Shown: positions 36,926 through 46,198 of the stretch, in pieces
Position numbering within the stretch: the stretch's first letter is position 1
Layout: each line of letters opens with the position of its first letter
Assembly (NCBI GenBank): GCA_018823285.1
Contig: JAHJIQ010000065.1
Coordinates: 25,787 to 89,786 of the forward strand
Reading direction: 5' to 3'
From: Pseudomonadota bacterium
Lineage (GTDB): Bacteria; Desulfobacterota; Desulfobulbia; Desulfobulbales; JAGXFP01
Length of the DNA: 64,000 nucleotides
The notes under the pieces: model-generated
Seen by the model: the letters and a program-made list of their open reading frames with translations, nothing else
The model's database searches: none
Told to the model about the DNA's origin: nothing
Translations under genes and position numbers: made by a program

Positions 36926-38446
36926 ATGTTTTCCAGGGGATTGAAACCCGGCATTATTGTCAATCTTGTTCTGCTGATTACAGCAGCCATGTTGCTTGTT
37001 GATCTGGTAATGTTCGGCACCCTGCGACAGGAATTAATGAAATCCCGCCTTGTTTCCGGAACTGCATTAATGGTCATGGCGAGGCCGCTTCTTGCCGACA
37101 ACACCGGAACCTTCAGCGCCCCATCTCTTGCCGAAGCCATGAAAGAGACGGAAGCCTCCTGTATCATGCTCGTCAACAGCAGCAGCGAAATTGTCTCCAT
37201 CTCCGGGAGGGATTGCAGCGCAAGTTCTGCCCTGCAGTCCCAGGCACATAAATCCCTGGTCACCGGTCTGCCGGGTTCTTCATTGATCGGCAAAACATGG
37301 GGCATACTCTGGCCCGGAAGCAAGAGTATGGTTGTTTCCTCTCCTTTTAAAGACTCCGGAAATCTCCTCAAATCTGTCGCGGTCGAACTTTCTCTTCGTT
37401 CCTATTACGAAGCCCTTCGGAATTCCCAGCGGGTCTTTGCCGTTTATTTCCTGATCAATCTGTTCGCCCTGACGCTGCTGGGTTTTCACAGGCTGTATCG
37501 TTCTCTTGTCAGACCGATTAACAGTCTGGTGAGCACTGCTGAAGAATTTGCCGACAACCAGGAATTTTCCTTTACCCAGAACACCAGGGAAAACGAATTC
37601 AATATCCTGTCCAGATCCCTCAATAAAATGCTCAACCGAATCAAGGACGACAGAAGCAAACTCCAGGAATCCATCCGCACCCTTGAGAAAACGAATACGG
37701 AACTGATGCAGGCCCAGCAGGAGGTCATCCGGGCCGAAAAACTTGCCTCGGTGGGAAGACTTTCCGCAGGGATCGCCCATGAAATCGGCAATCCGGTCGG
37801 GATCGTCATCGGTTATCTGGATCTGCTGAAGCAGAACGCTATTTCAGACGATCAGAAGAAAGACTTTCTGGCCAGAGCCGAAAAGGAAGTGAACAGGATC
37901 AATACCATTATCAGGCAGCTCCTTGATTTCGCAAGGTATCCCCAGGATGATGTTGCGGAAATCACCGACCTCAACAAGGTGATCAGTGAAGTGGCGGAGA
38001 TCTGCAGCGTTCAGCCTCTCACCTCCGACATAGTGATCGCAACCGAACTGAAGGCATCCAGCAGCCTGGTGCCTGCCTCGGCCGGACAGCTTAAGCAGAT
38101 ATTTATCAATCTCCTGATCAATGGAGCTGATGCTATCCATGCAGCGGGAATCAGCGACGGCAGAATTGAAATAATCACCGATGATGCAACCCTTGAAAAT
38201 GGAAGTATTCAGGCGGTCACCATCTCATTTCGTGATAACGGCCCCGGTGTTGAGCCGGAAAAGTTGCAGAATATTTTCGATCCGTTTTATACTACCAAGG
38301 AACCCGGCAAAGGCACCGGACTTGGGTTGTCCATCTGTTTCACCATGGTTGAAAACCTGGGTGGGACCATTTTCGCAGACTCCGGCAACGGCGGGATGAC
38401 CATTACCATCACCTTGCCGGTCGTAAACCGGCCGCCTGCATCCTGA
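36926..38446 (+). CDS. NtrB-like membrane sensor histidine kinase
   Basis: 506-aa kinase with two membrane segments (about 10-30 and 168-190) around a periplasmic sensor, HAMP, coiled-coil, HisKA with His285 in 'GIAHEIGNPVGIVIG', and HATPase_c ('DNGPGVEPEK', 'GTGLGLSICFTMVE'). It pairs with the sigma54 regulator that starts 12 bp downstream. ATG 36926 is taken as start; TTG 36905 or GTG 36914 would add a few residues. It lies just after the inverted R1 copy D. Confidence 0.92.
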   Translation: MFSRGLKPGIIVNLVLLITAAMLLVDLVMFGTLRQELMKSRLVSGTALMVMARPLLADNTGTFSAPSLAEAMKETEASCIMLVNSSSEIVSISGRDCSASSALQSQAHKSLVTGLPGSSLIGKTWGILWPGSKSMVVSSPFKDSGNLLKSVAVELSLRSYYEALRNSQRVFAVYFLINLFALTLLGFHRLYRSLVRPINSLVSTAEEFADNQEFSFTQNTRENEFNILSRSLNKMLNRIKDDRSKLQESIRTLEKTNTELMQAQQEVIRAEKLASVGRLSAGIAHEIGNPVGIVIGYLDLLKQNAISDDQKKDFLARAEKEVNRINTIIRQLLDFARYPQDDVAEITDLNKVISEVAEICSVQPLTSDIVIATELKASSSLVPASAGQLKQIFINLLINGADAIHAAGISDGRIEIITDDATLENGSIQAVTISFRDNGPGVEPEKLQNIFDPFYTTKEPGKGTGLGLSICFTMVENLGGTIFADSGNGGMTITITLPVVNRPPAS

Positions 38447-38458
38447 TATGGAATTTTA

Positions 38459-39856
38459 ATGACAAAACTGACCAGTGACCTGAACAAACTCCTCGTTATT
38501 GATGATGAGGAAAACATGCGACACATGCTCAAAGTCCTTGCCGAGCATTCGGGTTACCAGGTAGAAACAGCCGCTGACGGTCGTGAAGCCTTGACCCTGC
38601 TGGACCGGTCTCAATTCGATTTTATTCTCTGTGATGTCAAAATGCCCAATATCGATGGTATGGAGTTCCTCAGGCGCTCACAAGCCGTTAAGGGCGATGC
38701 GACTGTGATCATGATGTCCGCATATGGCACCATTGATCTTGCCCTTGATGCGATGAAGGCGGGGGCATATGATTTCATCTCAAAGCCCTTTAAAACGGAT
38801 GAGGTGCTGCTGACATTAAAAAAAGCGGAGGAGCGGGAGAAACTTCGCAGGGAAAACAACAGCCTGAAGAATCGCCTGCGTACTCTGGAAGGGGAATGGA
38901 ACCTCCGGAACATGGTCGGCAGAAGCAGATCAATGCAGAACCTTTTCAGCCTTGCGGTGAAAGTCGCCCAGTACCGGACGACCGTGCTGATTACCGGTGA
39001 ATCCGGTACCGGAAAAGAGCTCGTTGCCCGGGGGATCCATTATGCAAGTGAACGTGCGGACAAACCGCTCGTTCCGGTTAACTGCGGAGGGATTCCGGAA
39101 ACCCTTCTCGAAAGTGAATTGTTCGGTCATCTCAAAGGATCTTTCACCGGAGCCGATCGCAACAAGAAAGGTCTTTTTGAAGAGGCTGAAGGGGGCACTC
39201 TTTTTCTGGATGAAGTTGGCGAGCTGCCTCTGGCGCTCCAGGTAAAACTGCTCCGGGTGCTGCAGGAAAATGAAATTCGGCCCATCGGCGCAACAACCGA
39301 CAGAAAAATCGATGTCCGGGTGATCGCCGCTACCTCCCGAGACCTTGGGGCGGAAATTGAAGCGGGGAATTTCAGAGAAGATCTCTTCTATCGGCTGAAT
39401 GTCATGCCACTGCAGATTCCACCACTGCGGGAGCATCCGGATGATATCCCGGATCTCTGCAGAAACTTTATTGAAAAGTTCAACAAAAAAATGGGCCTTG
39501 GGGTTACCGGAATTGCCAGGGACGCCATGGCGGAACTTCTTGTATACCCTTGGCCGGGGAATGTAAGGGAGCTTGAGAACAGTCTGGAACGGGCCATGAT
39601 CATGGCCGACGGCGAGGAGATTCGAAGCAGGGATTTCAATTTCATTTCCCGAACAGAAAACAGTTGCTGCCTCGAAGAAGAGCCCCTGGCGGCAGGGACG
39701 CTCTCCCTGAAAAAGGCAAAGGCCATCTGGGAAAAAAATCTGATCCAGAAGGCCATCGAAAAAACCGGGGGAAATCGATCAAAGGCAGCAGAGATACTCG
39801 AGCTGAGCTTCCCCTCACTCTTGGACAAGATCAAGAAATACAGGATAAAGGTCTGA
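38459..39856 (+). CDS. sigma54-dependent response regulator, NtrC family
   Basis: 465-aa activator: receiver (1-125, Asp59 in 'FILCDVKMPNIDG'), AAA+ ATPase (about 140-375; Walker A 'GESGTGKE', sigma54-contact loop 'GSFTGA' as a variant of GAFTGA, Walker B 'GGTLFLDEVGEL', 'YPWPGNVRELENS'), and a Fis-type helix-turn-helix at the C-terminus ('GGNRSKAAEILELS'). With the kinase upstream it should control sigma54 promoters elsewhere; none was recognised in this window. Confidence 0.94.
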   Translation: MTKLTSDLNKLLVIDDEENMRHMLKVLAEHSGYQVETAADGREALTLLDRSQFDFILCDVKMPNIDGMEFLRRSQAVKGDATVIMMSAYGTIDLALDAMKAGAYDFISKPFKTDEVLLTLKKAEEREKLRRENNSLKNRLRTLEGEWNLRNMVGRSRSMQNLFSLAVKVAQYRTTVLITGESGTGKELVARGIHYASERADKPLVPVNCGGIPETLLESELFGHLKGSFTGADRNKKGLFEEAEGGTLFLDEVGELPLALQVKLLRVLQENEIRPIGATTDRKIDVRVIAATSRDLGAEIEAGNFREDLFYRLNVMPLQIPPLREHPDDIPDLCRNFIEKFNKKMGLGVTGIARDAMAELLVYPWPGNVRELENSLERAMIMADGEEIRSRDFNFISRTENSCCLEEEPLAAGTLSLKKAKAIWEKNLIQKAIEKTGGNRSKAAEILELSFPSLLDKIKKYRIKV

Positions 39857-39907
39857 CCGGTCCTGGAATTTCTGGACTCCGCCGGCAAGCTGTCAACATG
39901 CCGGGTG

Positions 39908-41104
39908 TCAGTCGCCCTTCAGGGCGAGAAGCGGCTCCATTCTGGCAAGACGCCAGATCGGGAAAAACGCCCCGGCCAGACAGGAGAGACTGCCCAGAAA
40001 CATTGCCAGCAGGCTGAAGAGAATGCTGCCTGGAGAGGTCACTGAAATTTCACCAAGTCGGCTCATCAGGCTGAAATCGGCGGCAAGAATGTTCAGCAGC
40101 AGATGACCGGTAACAACTCCGATCACCCCGCCGAAGAGGCTGATAATCGCCGCCTCACTGACGAACATATTGATGATATGGATTCTTCGCGCGCCGATGG
40201 CCTGAAGGATACCTATCTCCCGCTGCCGTTCATTGGTGATGGCGGTAAAAGTCGACCAGGCAAGCAGCACGGCAAGAAACGAGGCAATAAAGATGGTAAT
40301 CGTGAAAATCCTGGTGATGTCTTTCAGGGTGGATCTGACATCTTTGCCGATACTGCCTCTGGTCATCAGCCCCACTCTGGGGTTCGCGTTTCTGACTGCG
40401 GCAACCCCGTCATCAAGGGAAACCCCTTCCTTCAGTTTCAGGAACACAATGGAAATATCGGTTTTTTTACGCTGGCCGGTTGACTCGACTGAAATGGTAT
40501 CAAGATCCTTTCTGCGCATGAAAACCCCGTGATCAAGACCGGTTCCAGTCTCTTCAAGATGCCCGACAACTTTAATATCGTGGCCGAAAAGAGTGGCGGT
40601 GTTGATCAGCCCCAAAAATTCGTGCACATAACTCCCGATATACACCTCACCCTCACCGAGCTCAACGTCGGTATCCAGCCAGGGTTTGATCACGAAATCA
40701 GTGTCCTGGTCAATGGCAACGACCTGACCTTCGACGATACTGCAACACTCGGATTCCAGGGTGTCGAGATAAATGTGATAGGTCGCGGCCTTGACTTCCG
40801 GCAGATCTTTTAACGACTCGAAGACAAACTCATCCATGTAAAAGGTCTTCTCATCGCTTTCCAGAATGAATTCTTCCGCGAGTTCAACGGCTTCAGGAGG
40901 AACGACTACGATATCAGCGCCAAGCTTCTGCGAAGCAGCTTCAATATCCTCTTTGATTGACCTGTTGAAAAGGAGGGCAAAGACCAGAAGAGAGACAAGC
41001 ATCGAAACAGCAAGCACCAGAACCAGATTACGAAACATTTTTCTGGTGACGCTTTTCCAGGCTATTGCGGTTATCGAAGCTATTTTTTCAGAGGGTGCCG
41101 GCAT
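39908..41104 (-). CDS. ABC transporter permease, FtsX/MacB type
   Basis: 398-aa inner-membrane permease with an N-terminal membrane helix (about 23-45), a large periplasmic domain (about 50-260, with a 'SECC' pair) and three C-terminal helices (about 275-390; 'RQREIGILQAIGARR' is the family loop). It lacks its own ATPase; the LolD-like ATPase at 42841 in the divergent operon could serve it. Such systems move lipoproteins or peptides, or couple ATP to periplasmic work. It follows the propeller-like protein gene but is separated from it by a terminator. Confidence 0.85.
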   Translation of the reverse strand: MPAPSEKIASITAIAWKSVTRKMFRNLVLVLAVSMLVSLLVFALLFNRSIKEDIEAASQKLGADIVVVPPEAVELAEEFILESDEKTFYMDEFVFESLKDLPEVKAATYHIYLDTLESECCSIVEGQVVAIDQDTDFVIKPWLDTDVELGEGEVYIGSYVHEFLGLINTATLFGHDIKVVGHLEETGTGLDHGVFMRRKDLDTISVESTGQRKKTDISIVFLKLKEGVSLDDGVAAVRNANPRVGLMTRGSIGKDVRSTLKDITRIFTITIFIASFLAVLLAWSTFTAITNERQREIGILQAIGARRIHIINMFVSEAAIISLFGGVIGVVTGHLLLNILAADFSLMSRLGEISVTSPGSILFSLLAMFLGSLSCLAGAFFPIWRLARMEPLLALKGD

Positions 41105-41154
41105 GGGAATCCTTTTTCACTCACGATATTCAGTTTGTTTTCGATGTAAAAAGA

Positions 41155-41188
41155 CAAAAAAAGAGGAGGGGTTACCCCCTCCTCTTTT
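41155..41188 (-). terminator. Rho-independent terminator
   Basis: AAAAAGAGGAGGGG-tta-CCCCTCCTCTTTTT with T-tracts in either direction. On the minus strand it ends the propeller-like protein transcript before the permease gene. Confidence 0.9.
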
Positions 41189-41228
41189 TAGCACATATCT
41201 TCAAACAGAGTAAGCAGGAACTATACTC

Positions 41229-42398
41229 TTAGTTGAAATTGGCGTCCAGACCACAAAGGATGGCGTGCTGCTCAACACCTTCAGGGGTATGGCAGGCAAG
41301 ACATACCGAGGTATGTTTGCCGACAAACATCTTCTTCTCAACATCATACAGCTTGAGAACGCCGTCCATGGTGAATTCGCCTTCTTTGGGTTTGGTCGGA
41401 TCTTCACATTCCGGTCCGACCTGTTTCCATCTGGAGGTGGCAACAATATATTTGCCGTCCGGGGTGAAAATCGCATCATGATTATGGTCGATGCTGCTCA
41501 CCGGCTCGGTATCAATTGCGGTGAGGGTTTTGGCGTCAACCAGGAACATAACGTCGCCGCCGGAAGCTGCGATCATGGAGTCATCCGGTGAATAATAGGC
41601 ACGGAAAGTCACGCTTTTCGGGGTGCCGGCAATTACACCTTTATTGAGGACTTTGATCTCGCCCTTGACGAATTTGGCCAGGTCAAGTTCCACGAGATGC
41701 ATTTTGCCGTTGGTTGTGCCGTGATCCTTGTCGGCTTCATTGGCGATGATCAGCAGTTTGGTCATCGCGTTGTTGGTGTTGCCGTGATAGAACTTGTAAG
41801 GAGCAGGGATAGCGGCTTCGGTGCCCTCGAGGAATACCCTCTGGACTCTCTGCAGGTCGGATTTGTTGAACACATCGATGTAGGCTTTACTGGACATGGT
41901 AATCGGAATGAAATGATCCTTGGCCTGTCCTGAAGCACAGTACATGGCGCCGGTATTGGTCGCTTCCGGCGGAACGTCTACCAATACGTCCTGCAGAACC
42001 TTCCCGGTCTTGAGATCGGTCTTGCCGACATGAGTGCCGCCGGCATCCTTGTCGATCTTGTAGGTCGACCAGAACATGGTGTTGCGGTCATTGTTGTCGA
42101 TTCTGGCATCATGGGTGGGATGAGTAGCCCTGGTGCCGATATCGATTTTGGTGACCGGCGCGGTCAGCTGGATCGGCTGGTCAGCAGACGGATCAATTGT
42201 CGCAACAGCCTTGGCATAATGACCACCCATACCGGCAACATAAAATGTACCGTTATAGGTCTTGCTGGATGCACTGCTGCTGTCGGCGGCAGGTTTGCTG
42301 CCCATAGCTGAAACTGTGGGCTGATTAATGCAGAGAGCGCCGACCGCCACCGCACCAACCAGCATTGAACCAACTAACAACTTCTTTGATACTTTCAT
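41229..42398 (-). CDS. exported one-heme beta-propeller-like protein
   Basis: 389-aa periplasmic protein: signal peptide (1 to about 32, ending 'TVSA'), a region of repeated beta-strand units of YVTN/propeller type ('ASGGDVMFLVDAKTLTAI', 'DAIFTPDGKYIVATSRW'), and one c-type heme motif 'CLACH' (Cys366, Cys369, His370) near the C-terminus. Several His residues ('DHNHD', 'HPTHD', 'GGHYAK') could bind a metal such as copper. I do not recognise a named family; it is not NosZ, as there is no CuA cupredoxin domain. ATG 42398 has AGGAGG upstream; ATG 42419 would add 7 residues. It diverges from the ABC/NosL operon and shares two palindromes with it. Confidence 0.8.
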   Translation of the reverse strand: MKVSKKLLVGSMLVGAVAVGALCINQPTVSAMGSKPAADSSSASSKTYNGTFYVAGMGGHYAKAVATIDPSADQPIQLTAPVTKIDIGTRATHPTHDARIDNNDRNTMFWSTYKIDKDAGGTHVGKTDLKTGKVLQDVLVDVPPEATNTGAMYCASGQAKDHFIPITMSSKAYIDVFNKSDLQRVQRVFLEGTEAAIPAPYKFYHGNTNNAMTKLLIIANEADKDHGTTNGKMHLVELDLAKFVKGEIKVLNKGVIAGTPKSVTFRAYYSPDDSMIAASGGDVMFLVDAKTLTAIDTEPVSSIDHNHDAIFTPDGKYIVATSRWKQVGPECEDPTKPKEGEFTMDGVLKLYDVEKKMFVGKHTSVCLACHTPEGVEQHAILCGLDANFN

Positions 42399-42535
42399 GC
42401 TTTCCTCCTCCTTCATCAATTAAAAGTTCAGCAACATGACAATAGTTCTTTGAGCAGTAATGCTGCCGAGCCAAGCCTTAAAAAGGCTTACTACAAAATA
42501 AATCTTGATCCAACTAAAACCACAAGCATAGATAA

Positions 42536-42550
42536 TACCACAGCGTGGTA
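42536..42550. promoter_or_regulatory. operator-like palindrome 1
   Basis: TACCAC-AGC-GTGGTA, a perfect 6-bp inverted repeat with a 3-bp centre. It lies 138 bp upstream of the propeller-like protein start. The same core recurs 123 bp away. Confidence 0.65.
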
Positions 42551-42658
42551 CGAAAAAAAAGAGGGAAATATATTTTTTTCTAGCAGAGAGTTAATAATTG
42601 ACATTTATAAAATACAAATCAGTTCAAATTTCAACTCCTAAAGAATCGAAAAGCAAAA

Positions 42659-42673
42659 TACCACAGTGTGGTT
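42659..42673. promoter_or_regulatory. operator-like palindrome 2
   Basis: TACCAC-AGT-GTGGTT, the same core as palindrome 1 and preceded by AAAATA as that one is by ATAATA-like sequence. It lies about 170 bp upstream of the ATPase gene at 42841. Confidence 0.65.
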
Positions 42674-42840
42674 GCCATGTCCATACCTTAGTTATTATAA
42701 GTCGATGGTACAATATAGCCGGGCCGCATAGCGGATGCCATCCGAAAAGCAAACTGATTCTTGATTAAAGAAACACAATCAGCTAGTTTGTTTCTGGCTG
42801 AATGATCGCTGATCGGTAAATTTCCCTTGAGGGTTTGATA

Positions 42841-43554
42841 ATGCAGATAGAATGCTGTGACCTGGTAAAAAAATATATCATTGACGGTGATGAGGTTGGT
42901 GCGGTCGATCATGCTTCACTCTCGATCAACCGTGGAGAGTTCGCCATAATTCTCGGTCATTCAGGGTCCGGAAAAACCACCCTGTTGAGTATGATCGGCG
43001 GACTTGCCAAGCCTGATCAGGGATCAGTAACGATTAATGGCATCGACTGCTGGAAGCAGTCGGAAATTGATCTCGCTTTGATGCGCAACCGGACAATCGG
43101 TTTTATTTTCCAGTTCGGCAGCCTGATCCCAACCCTGACAACCCTTGAAAACGTGCTGCTCCCGCTATCATTCTCTCCCGGCAAAAAATCAATGCCCGAA
43201 GATATTGCCCATGCCCATGCTCTTCTGGAGCAAGTTGGACTTGCCGATAAGAAAACATCATTCCCGGCGCAGCTCTCCGGTGGTCAACAGCGGCGAGTTG
43301 CTATTGCCAGAGCCTTTATTACCCGACCGGAGATCATTCTGGCCGATGAACCCACCGGAGATCTGGATGAAGAAACAGAAAACGACATTCTCCGGATCTT
43401 CAGAAAATACAATACCGAGCAGAATACAACCTTTCTGGTTGTCACCCACAATTCACATTTGTGCGCAACCCAGCATCAACCCCGCACCTTTATGATGCAG
43501 AAGGGGAGTATTTCTGAAATCACTCCGGATGGGACTGCCGATGAAGATGCCTAG
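42841..43554 (+). CDS. ABC transporter ATPase, LolD/MacB type
   Basis: 237-aa ATPase with Walker A 'GHSGSGKTT', signature 'LSGGQQRRVAIARA', Walker B 'IILADEPTGDLDEET' and switch His in 'LVVTHNSH'. It belongs to the LolD-like branch that works with FtsX-type permeases. Candidate partners are the permeases at 39908 and 44983. ATG 42841 has GAGGG upstream; TTG 42835 would add two residues. It opens an operon of seven rightward genes with short gaps or overlaps. Confidence 0.92.
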   Translation: MQIECCDLVKKYIIDGDEVGAVDHASLSINRGEFAIILGHSGSGKTTLLSMIGGLAKPDQGSVTINGIDCWKQSEIDLALMRNRTIGFIFQFGSLIPTLTTLENVLLPLSFSPGKKSMPEDIAHAHALLEQVGLADKKTSFPAQLSGGQQRRVAIARAFITRPEIILADEPTGDLDEETENDILRIFRKYNTEQNTTFLVVTHNSHLCATQHQPRTFMMQKGSISEITPDGTADEDA

Positions 43555-44047
43555 AACCCTTCTCCTGATCAGCGCCTGTGTCGCGATCCTCTTGATTGCC
43601 GGCTGCGGGTCCGAAAAAATGAAAAAACTGAAAGTAGGGGACAAAGCCCCCGATTTTCTGGTTGAGGATCTTTCCGGCCAACCATTCAGTCTGGCCAATG
43701 CCGCAGGGATGCCGGTGATCATCCGTTTTTTCGTTACCGACTGCAAATTCTGCCGGGCCGACACCCCGGTTTTCAACGAGTATTATGCCAAACACAAAGA
43801 TAAAGGCTTGAAGGTTCTCTACCTGACCACAACGGTTGACAGAAAAAGAGTCGAGAAGTTTGTGGCGGAACTCGCCATCCCGTTTCCGGTGGCGATTGAT
43901 TTCAATAAAAAGGTGTCAGATCTTTTTCGCGTCCGGGTTGAACCGCAGGCTATTATTCTCGGTCCGGATCATGTTATAATCGGTGCCATATTGGGAGGGG
44001 TAACCGAAGCGGAACTTGACGAACTCCTCAAAAAACATCTGCAGTAA
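43541..44047 (+). CDS. TlpA/redoxin-like lipoprotein
   Basis: 168-aa thioredoxin-fold lipoprotein. The signal ends with the lipobox 'LIAGC', so it is anchored in a membrane on the periplasmic side. The thioredoxin part has 'VGDKAPDFLVEDLSGQPFSL', the redox pair in 'FFVTDCKFCRAD' (CxxC) and a cis-Pro candidate in 'VEPQAIIL'. It should reduce or exchange disulfides, for example keeping heme-ligating or copper-ligating Cys reduced. It overlaps the ATPase gene by 14 bp. Starts at 43529 and 43547 are also possible. Confidence 0.85.
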   Translation: MKMPRTLLLISACVAILLIAGCGSEKMKKLKVGDKAPDFLVEDLSGQPFSLANAAGMPVIIRFFVTDCKFCRADTPVFNEYYAKHKDKGLKVLYLTTTVDRKRVEKFVAELAIPFPVAIDFNKKVSDLFRVRVEPQAIILGPDHVIIGAILGGVTEAELDELLKKHLQ

Positions 44048-44099
44048 TGCAGTTTCCGCAATCAACAGCTTATTAATCCAACAGGTCTTCAGCTGAATC

Positions 44100-44666
44100 A
44101 TGAACAACAAATCAGAACACTTCCATCGCCTGTTTCGTCCCGGCGTACTCAATTGTCGCCGGAACCTCCTTCCGGCGGCCCTGTTTTTTTCTTTTTTTGC
44201 CCTGCTGATCTACTGGCCGGGTCATTACGACCACATCTCAGCCGAACCTCTTGAGGTGATCGCCGCCGACGCCAGGTGCCCGGTCTGCGGCATGTTTGTG
44301 GCCAAATATGATGTCTGGATCACCCAGATCAGAACCACCGACAACTCCGTCTATAATTTTGACGGTGTCAAGGACATGATGGCATTCCGGGCAACCCCGG
44401 AATCTTTCATTCACGGTAAAGTCCAGGATATTTCGGAGATCTGGGTCAAGGATTATTATTCATTGAAATGGATTCGGGGAGAATCAGCCTTTTATGTCGC
44501 CGGCAGTGATGTGCTCGGACCGATGGGGCATGAGCTTGTCCCGTTTGCAAGCCGGGCTGCGGCTGAGTCCTTTATGACCGATCACAAGGGAAAAGCGATT
44601 TATACCTTTCCGGAAATAACCTCTGACCTGGTCAACACTCTCCGATCGGGTCACATGATGAAATAA
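44100..44666 (+). CDS. NosL-family metal-binding protein
   Basis: 188-aa protein with an N-terminal membrane anchor (about 22-42) and a NosL domain (about 50-185). The signature 'CPVCGMFVAKYDVW' carries the Cys-x-x-Cys-Gly-Met group that binds Cu(I) in NosL. In nitrous-oxide-reducing bacteria NosL feeds copper to NosZ. Here there is no nosZ or nosD, so the copper, if copper it is, must go to another client. It lies between a thioredoxin-fold lipoprotein gene and an FtsX-like permease gene. Confidence 0.9.
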   Translation: MNNKSEHFHRLFRPGVLNCRRNLLPAALFFSFFALLIYWPGHYDHISAEPLEVIAADARCPVCGMFVAKYDVWITQIRTTDNSVYNFDGVKDMMAFRATPESFIHGKVQDISEIWVKDYYSLKWIRGESAFYVAGSDVLGPMGHELVPFASRAAAESFMTDHKGKAIYTFPEITSDLVNTLRSGHMMK

Positions 44667-44668
44667 AC

Positions 44669-44986
44669 ATGCAGCAGATACGTCCCGGCCACATCCTCTT
44701 CCTGACCATCGTGCTGTTAATCGTTGTCGATACAGGTCTGTATCTGAACTCGAAGAAAATACTGAAACAACGGAACTCCTGGACCAGGCAGACCAACATC
44801 CTGAGTTCCGCGCTCGGTCTCACGGACCTCTGCATCGCAACGGAAGCCCGCTATACCAGGCACCCCTCAATATCAGATCCGATTTCACCGTTCATGGATC
44901 ATCCCGGAGCCCTTGAGCATTTTCCTTCGGGATCTTTCTGGGGGGTTCCGGAACAGATCACCGCCTCCTCCCGGAGAAAAAGTTGA
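44669..44986 (+). CDS. small membrane-anchored protein of NosL/ABC operon
   Basis: 105-aa protein with one N-terminal transmembrane segment (about 9-26) and a short periplasmic part containing 'TEARYTRHPSISDPISPFMD' and 'GALEHFPSGSFW'. The His and Asp residues there could be metal ligands. I do not recognise a named family. It starts 3 bp after nosL-like and its TGA overlaps the TTG start of the next gene, so it is a real member of the operon. Confidence 0.75.
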   Translation: MQQIRPGHILFLTIVLLIVVDTGLYLNSKKILKQRNSWTRQTNILSSALGLTDLCIATEARYTRHPSISDPISPFMDHPGALEHFPSGSFWGVPEQITASSRRKS

Positions 44987-46167
44987 ACCGCGCACTGGAA
45001 AAACATTTCAGTCTCCTCGACTATTCACTTTCCTCGATCTGGCGCCGCAGGATGAAGAACCTTGGCGTGATGCTGGTTTTTACCGCGGTAATCTTTCTTC
45101 TTGCCTCCTTCCAGATCCTGACCGGCAGCCTGACCAGAACCGCCGAAATTCTCCTCGAACGCTCTCCGGAAATCATTATTCAGAAAATGACCGCCGGCAG
45201 GCAGGAGAACATCCCGGTCGCCTACGCCGAAAAGCTTTCCGGCCTCTTCGGTATCAGAACTATCGCCCCGCGGGTCTGGGGATATTATTTTGACGAAACC
45301 TCCGGAGCGAACTACACCGTTCTCGCCGTCGACCCTGAAGTCATGCCGTACGGGAAAAAGATCGATGAAGTGATCGTGGGTCATTTCCCTAAAGAGAACG
45401 AACACGGCGTCGTGCTTGGCCGTTATGTCGTGCAGAGCCTTGGTCTCGGCGAAAGAAAGCAGATGTCTCTTTTCCGTCCGGATCTCACCTTGAAATCATT
45501 GACGGTCACCGGCTATTTTCCCGAGACCTCAAATCTTCTCACCGGCGATCTGCTGGCTCTCACTCTGGCCGACGCCAGGGATCTCTTTGCGATCCCCCCG
45601 GAATATGCAACGGATTTCTGCGTCTATGTCAACAACCCGAACGAGATTGAAACCACTGCCCGCAAGATTGCCGCCATTCTTCCGGATACCAGAGTTCTGA
45701 CCAGTCCCCAGATCCGGAAGACCTATCAGGTTGTCTTCGGCTGGCGGAGCGGATTTGCTTCAATCTGCCTGCTATCGGCCCTGGTCGCCTTTATCATCAT
45801 GGCCTGGGACAAGGCTTCCGGGCTGTCGCCCGAGGAAAAGAGGGAGATCGGCATTTTAAAAGTCCTCGGCTGGCAGACTTCCGACATCCTCACCCTGCGG
45901 ATGTGGGAAGGTCTGGTTCTCTCCGGAGTCTCCTTCCTGGCCGGTTACACCGCCGCCTATATGCATGTTCTCCTGTTCGAAGGATCTCTTTTCCGGCCGG
46001 TGCTGATCGGCTGGTCGGTCATCCATCCGGCCCTGAAACTAGTTCCGGAAGTCGCTACTAAAGACATGCTGCTGGTGTTCAGCCTTGCGGTCCTGCCCTA
46101 TATGGCGGCGACGATTATCCCGGCCTGGCGCAGTTCAACCATCCCGCCCGATGCGGCCATCAAATAG
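44983..46167 (+). CDS. ABC transporter permease, FtsX/MacB type
   Basis: 394-aa permease with an N-terminal helix (about 24-42), a periplasmic domain (about 50-250) and three C-terminal helices (about 255-385), with 'EEKREIGILKVLGWQ' as the family loop. It should pair with the ATPase at 46199. The start is TTG 44983, overlapping the upstream stop as TTGA, with GGAG 7 nt before it; the next in-frame Met lies within the first helix region and would remove family sequence. In role it may match NosY-type membrane components. Confidence 0.87.
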   Translation: MNRALEKHFSLLDYSLSSIWRRRMKNLGVMLVFTAVIFLLASFQILTGSLTRTAEILLERSPEIIIQKMTAGRQENIPVAYAEKLSGLFGIRTIAPRVWGYYFDETSGANYTVLAVDPEVMPYGKKIDEVIVGHFPKENEHGVVLGRYVVQSLGLGERKQMSLFRPDLTLKSLTVTGYFPETSNLLTGDLLALTLADARDLFAIPPEYATDFCVYVNNPNEIETTARKIAAILPDTRVLTSPQIRKTYQVVFGWRSGFASICLLSALVAFIIMAWDKASGLSPEEKREIGILKVLGWQTSDILTLRMWEGLVLSGVSFLAGYTAAYMHVLLFEGSLFRPVLIGWSVIHPALKLVPEVATKDMLLVFSLAVLPYMAATIIPAWRSSTIPPDAAIK

Positions 46168-46198
46168 AAAATGGAATATTCAATTGCAGACGGGACCC

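Larger units (their letters stand above)
42399..42840. other. divergent control region of the propeller-like gene and ABC/NosL operon
   Basis: 442 bp, AT-rich, without a gene. It holds two matching palindromes (42536-42550 and 42659-42673), a separate AAGCCTT-aaa-AAGGCTT symmetry near 42473-42489, and CGGATG-c-CATCCG near 42731. Both promoters should be here. Confidence 0.7.
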
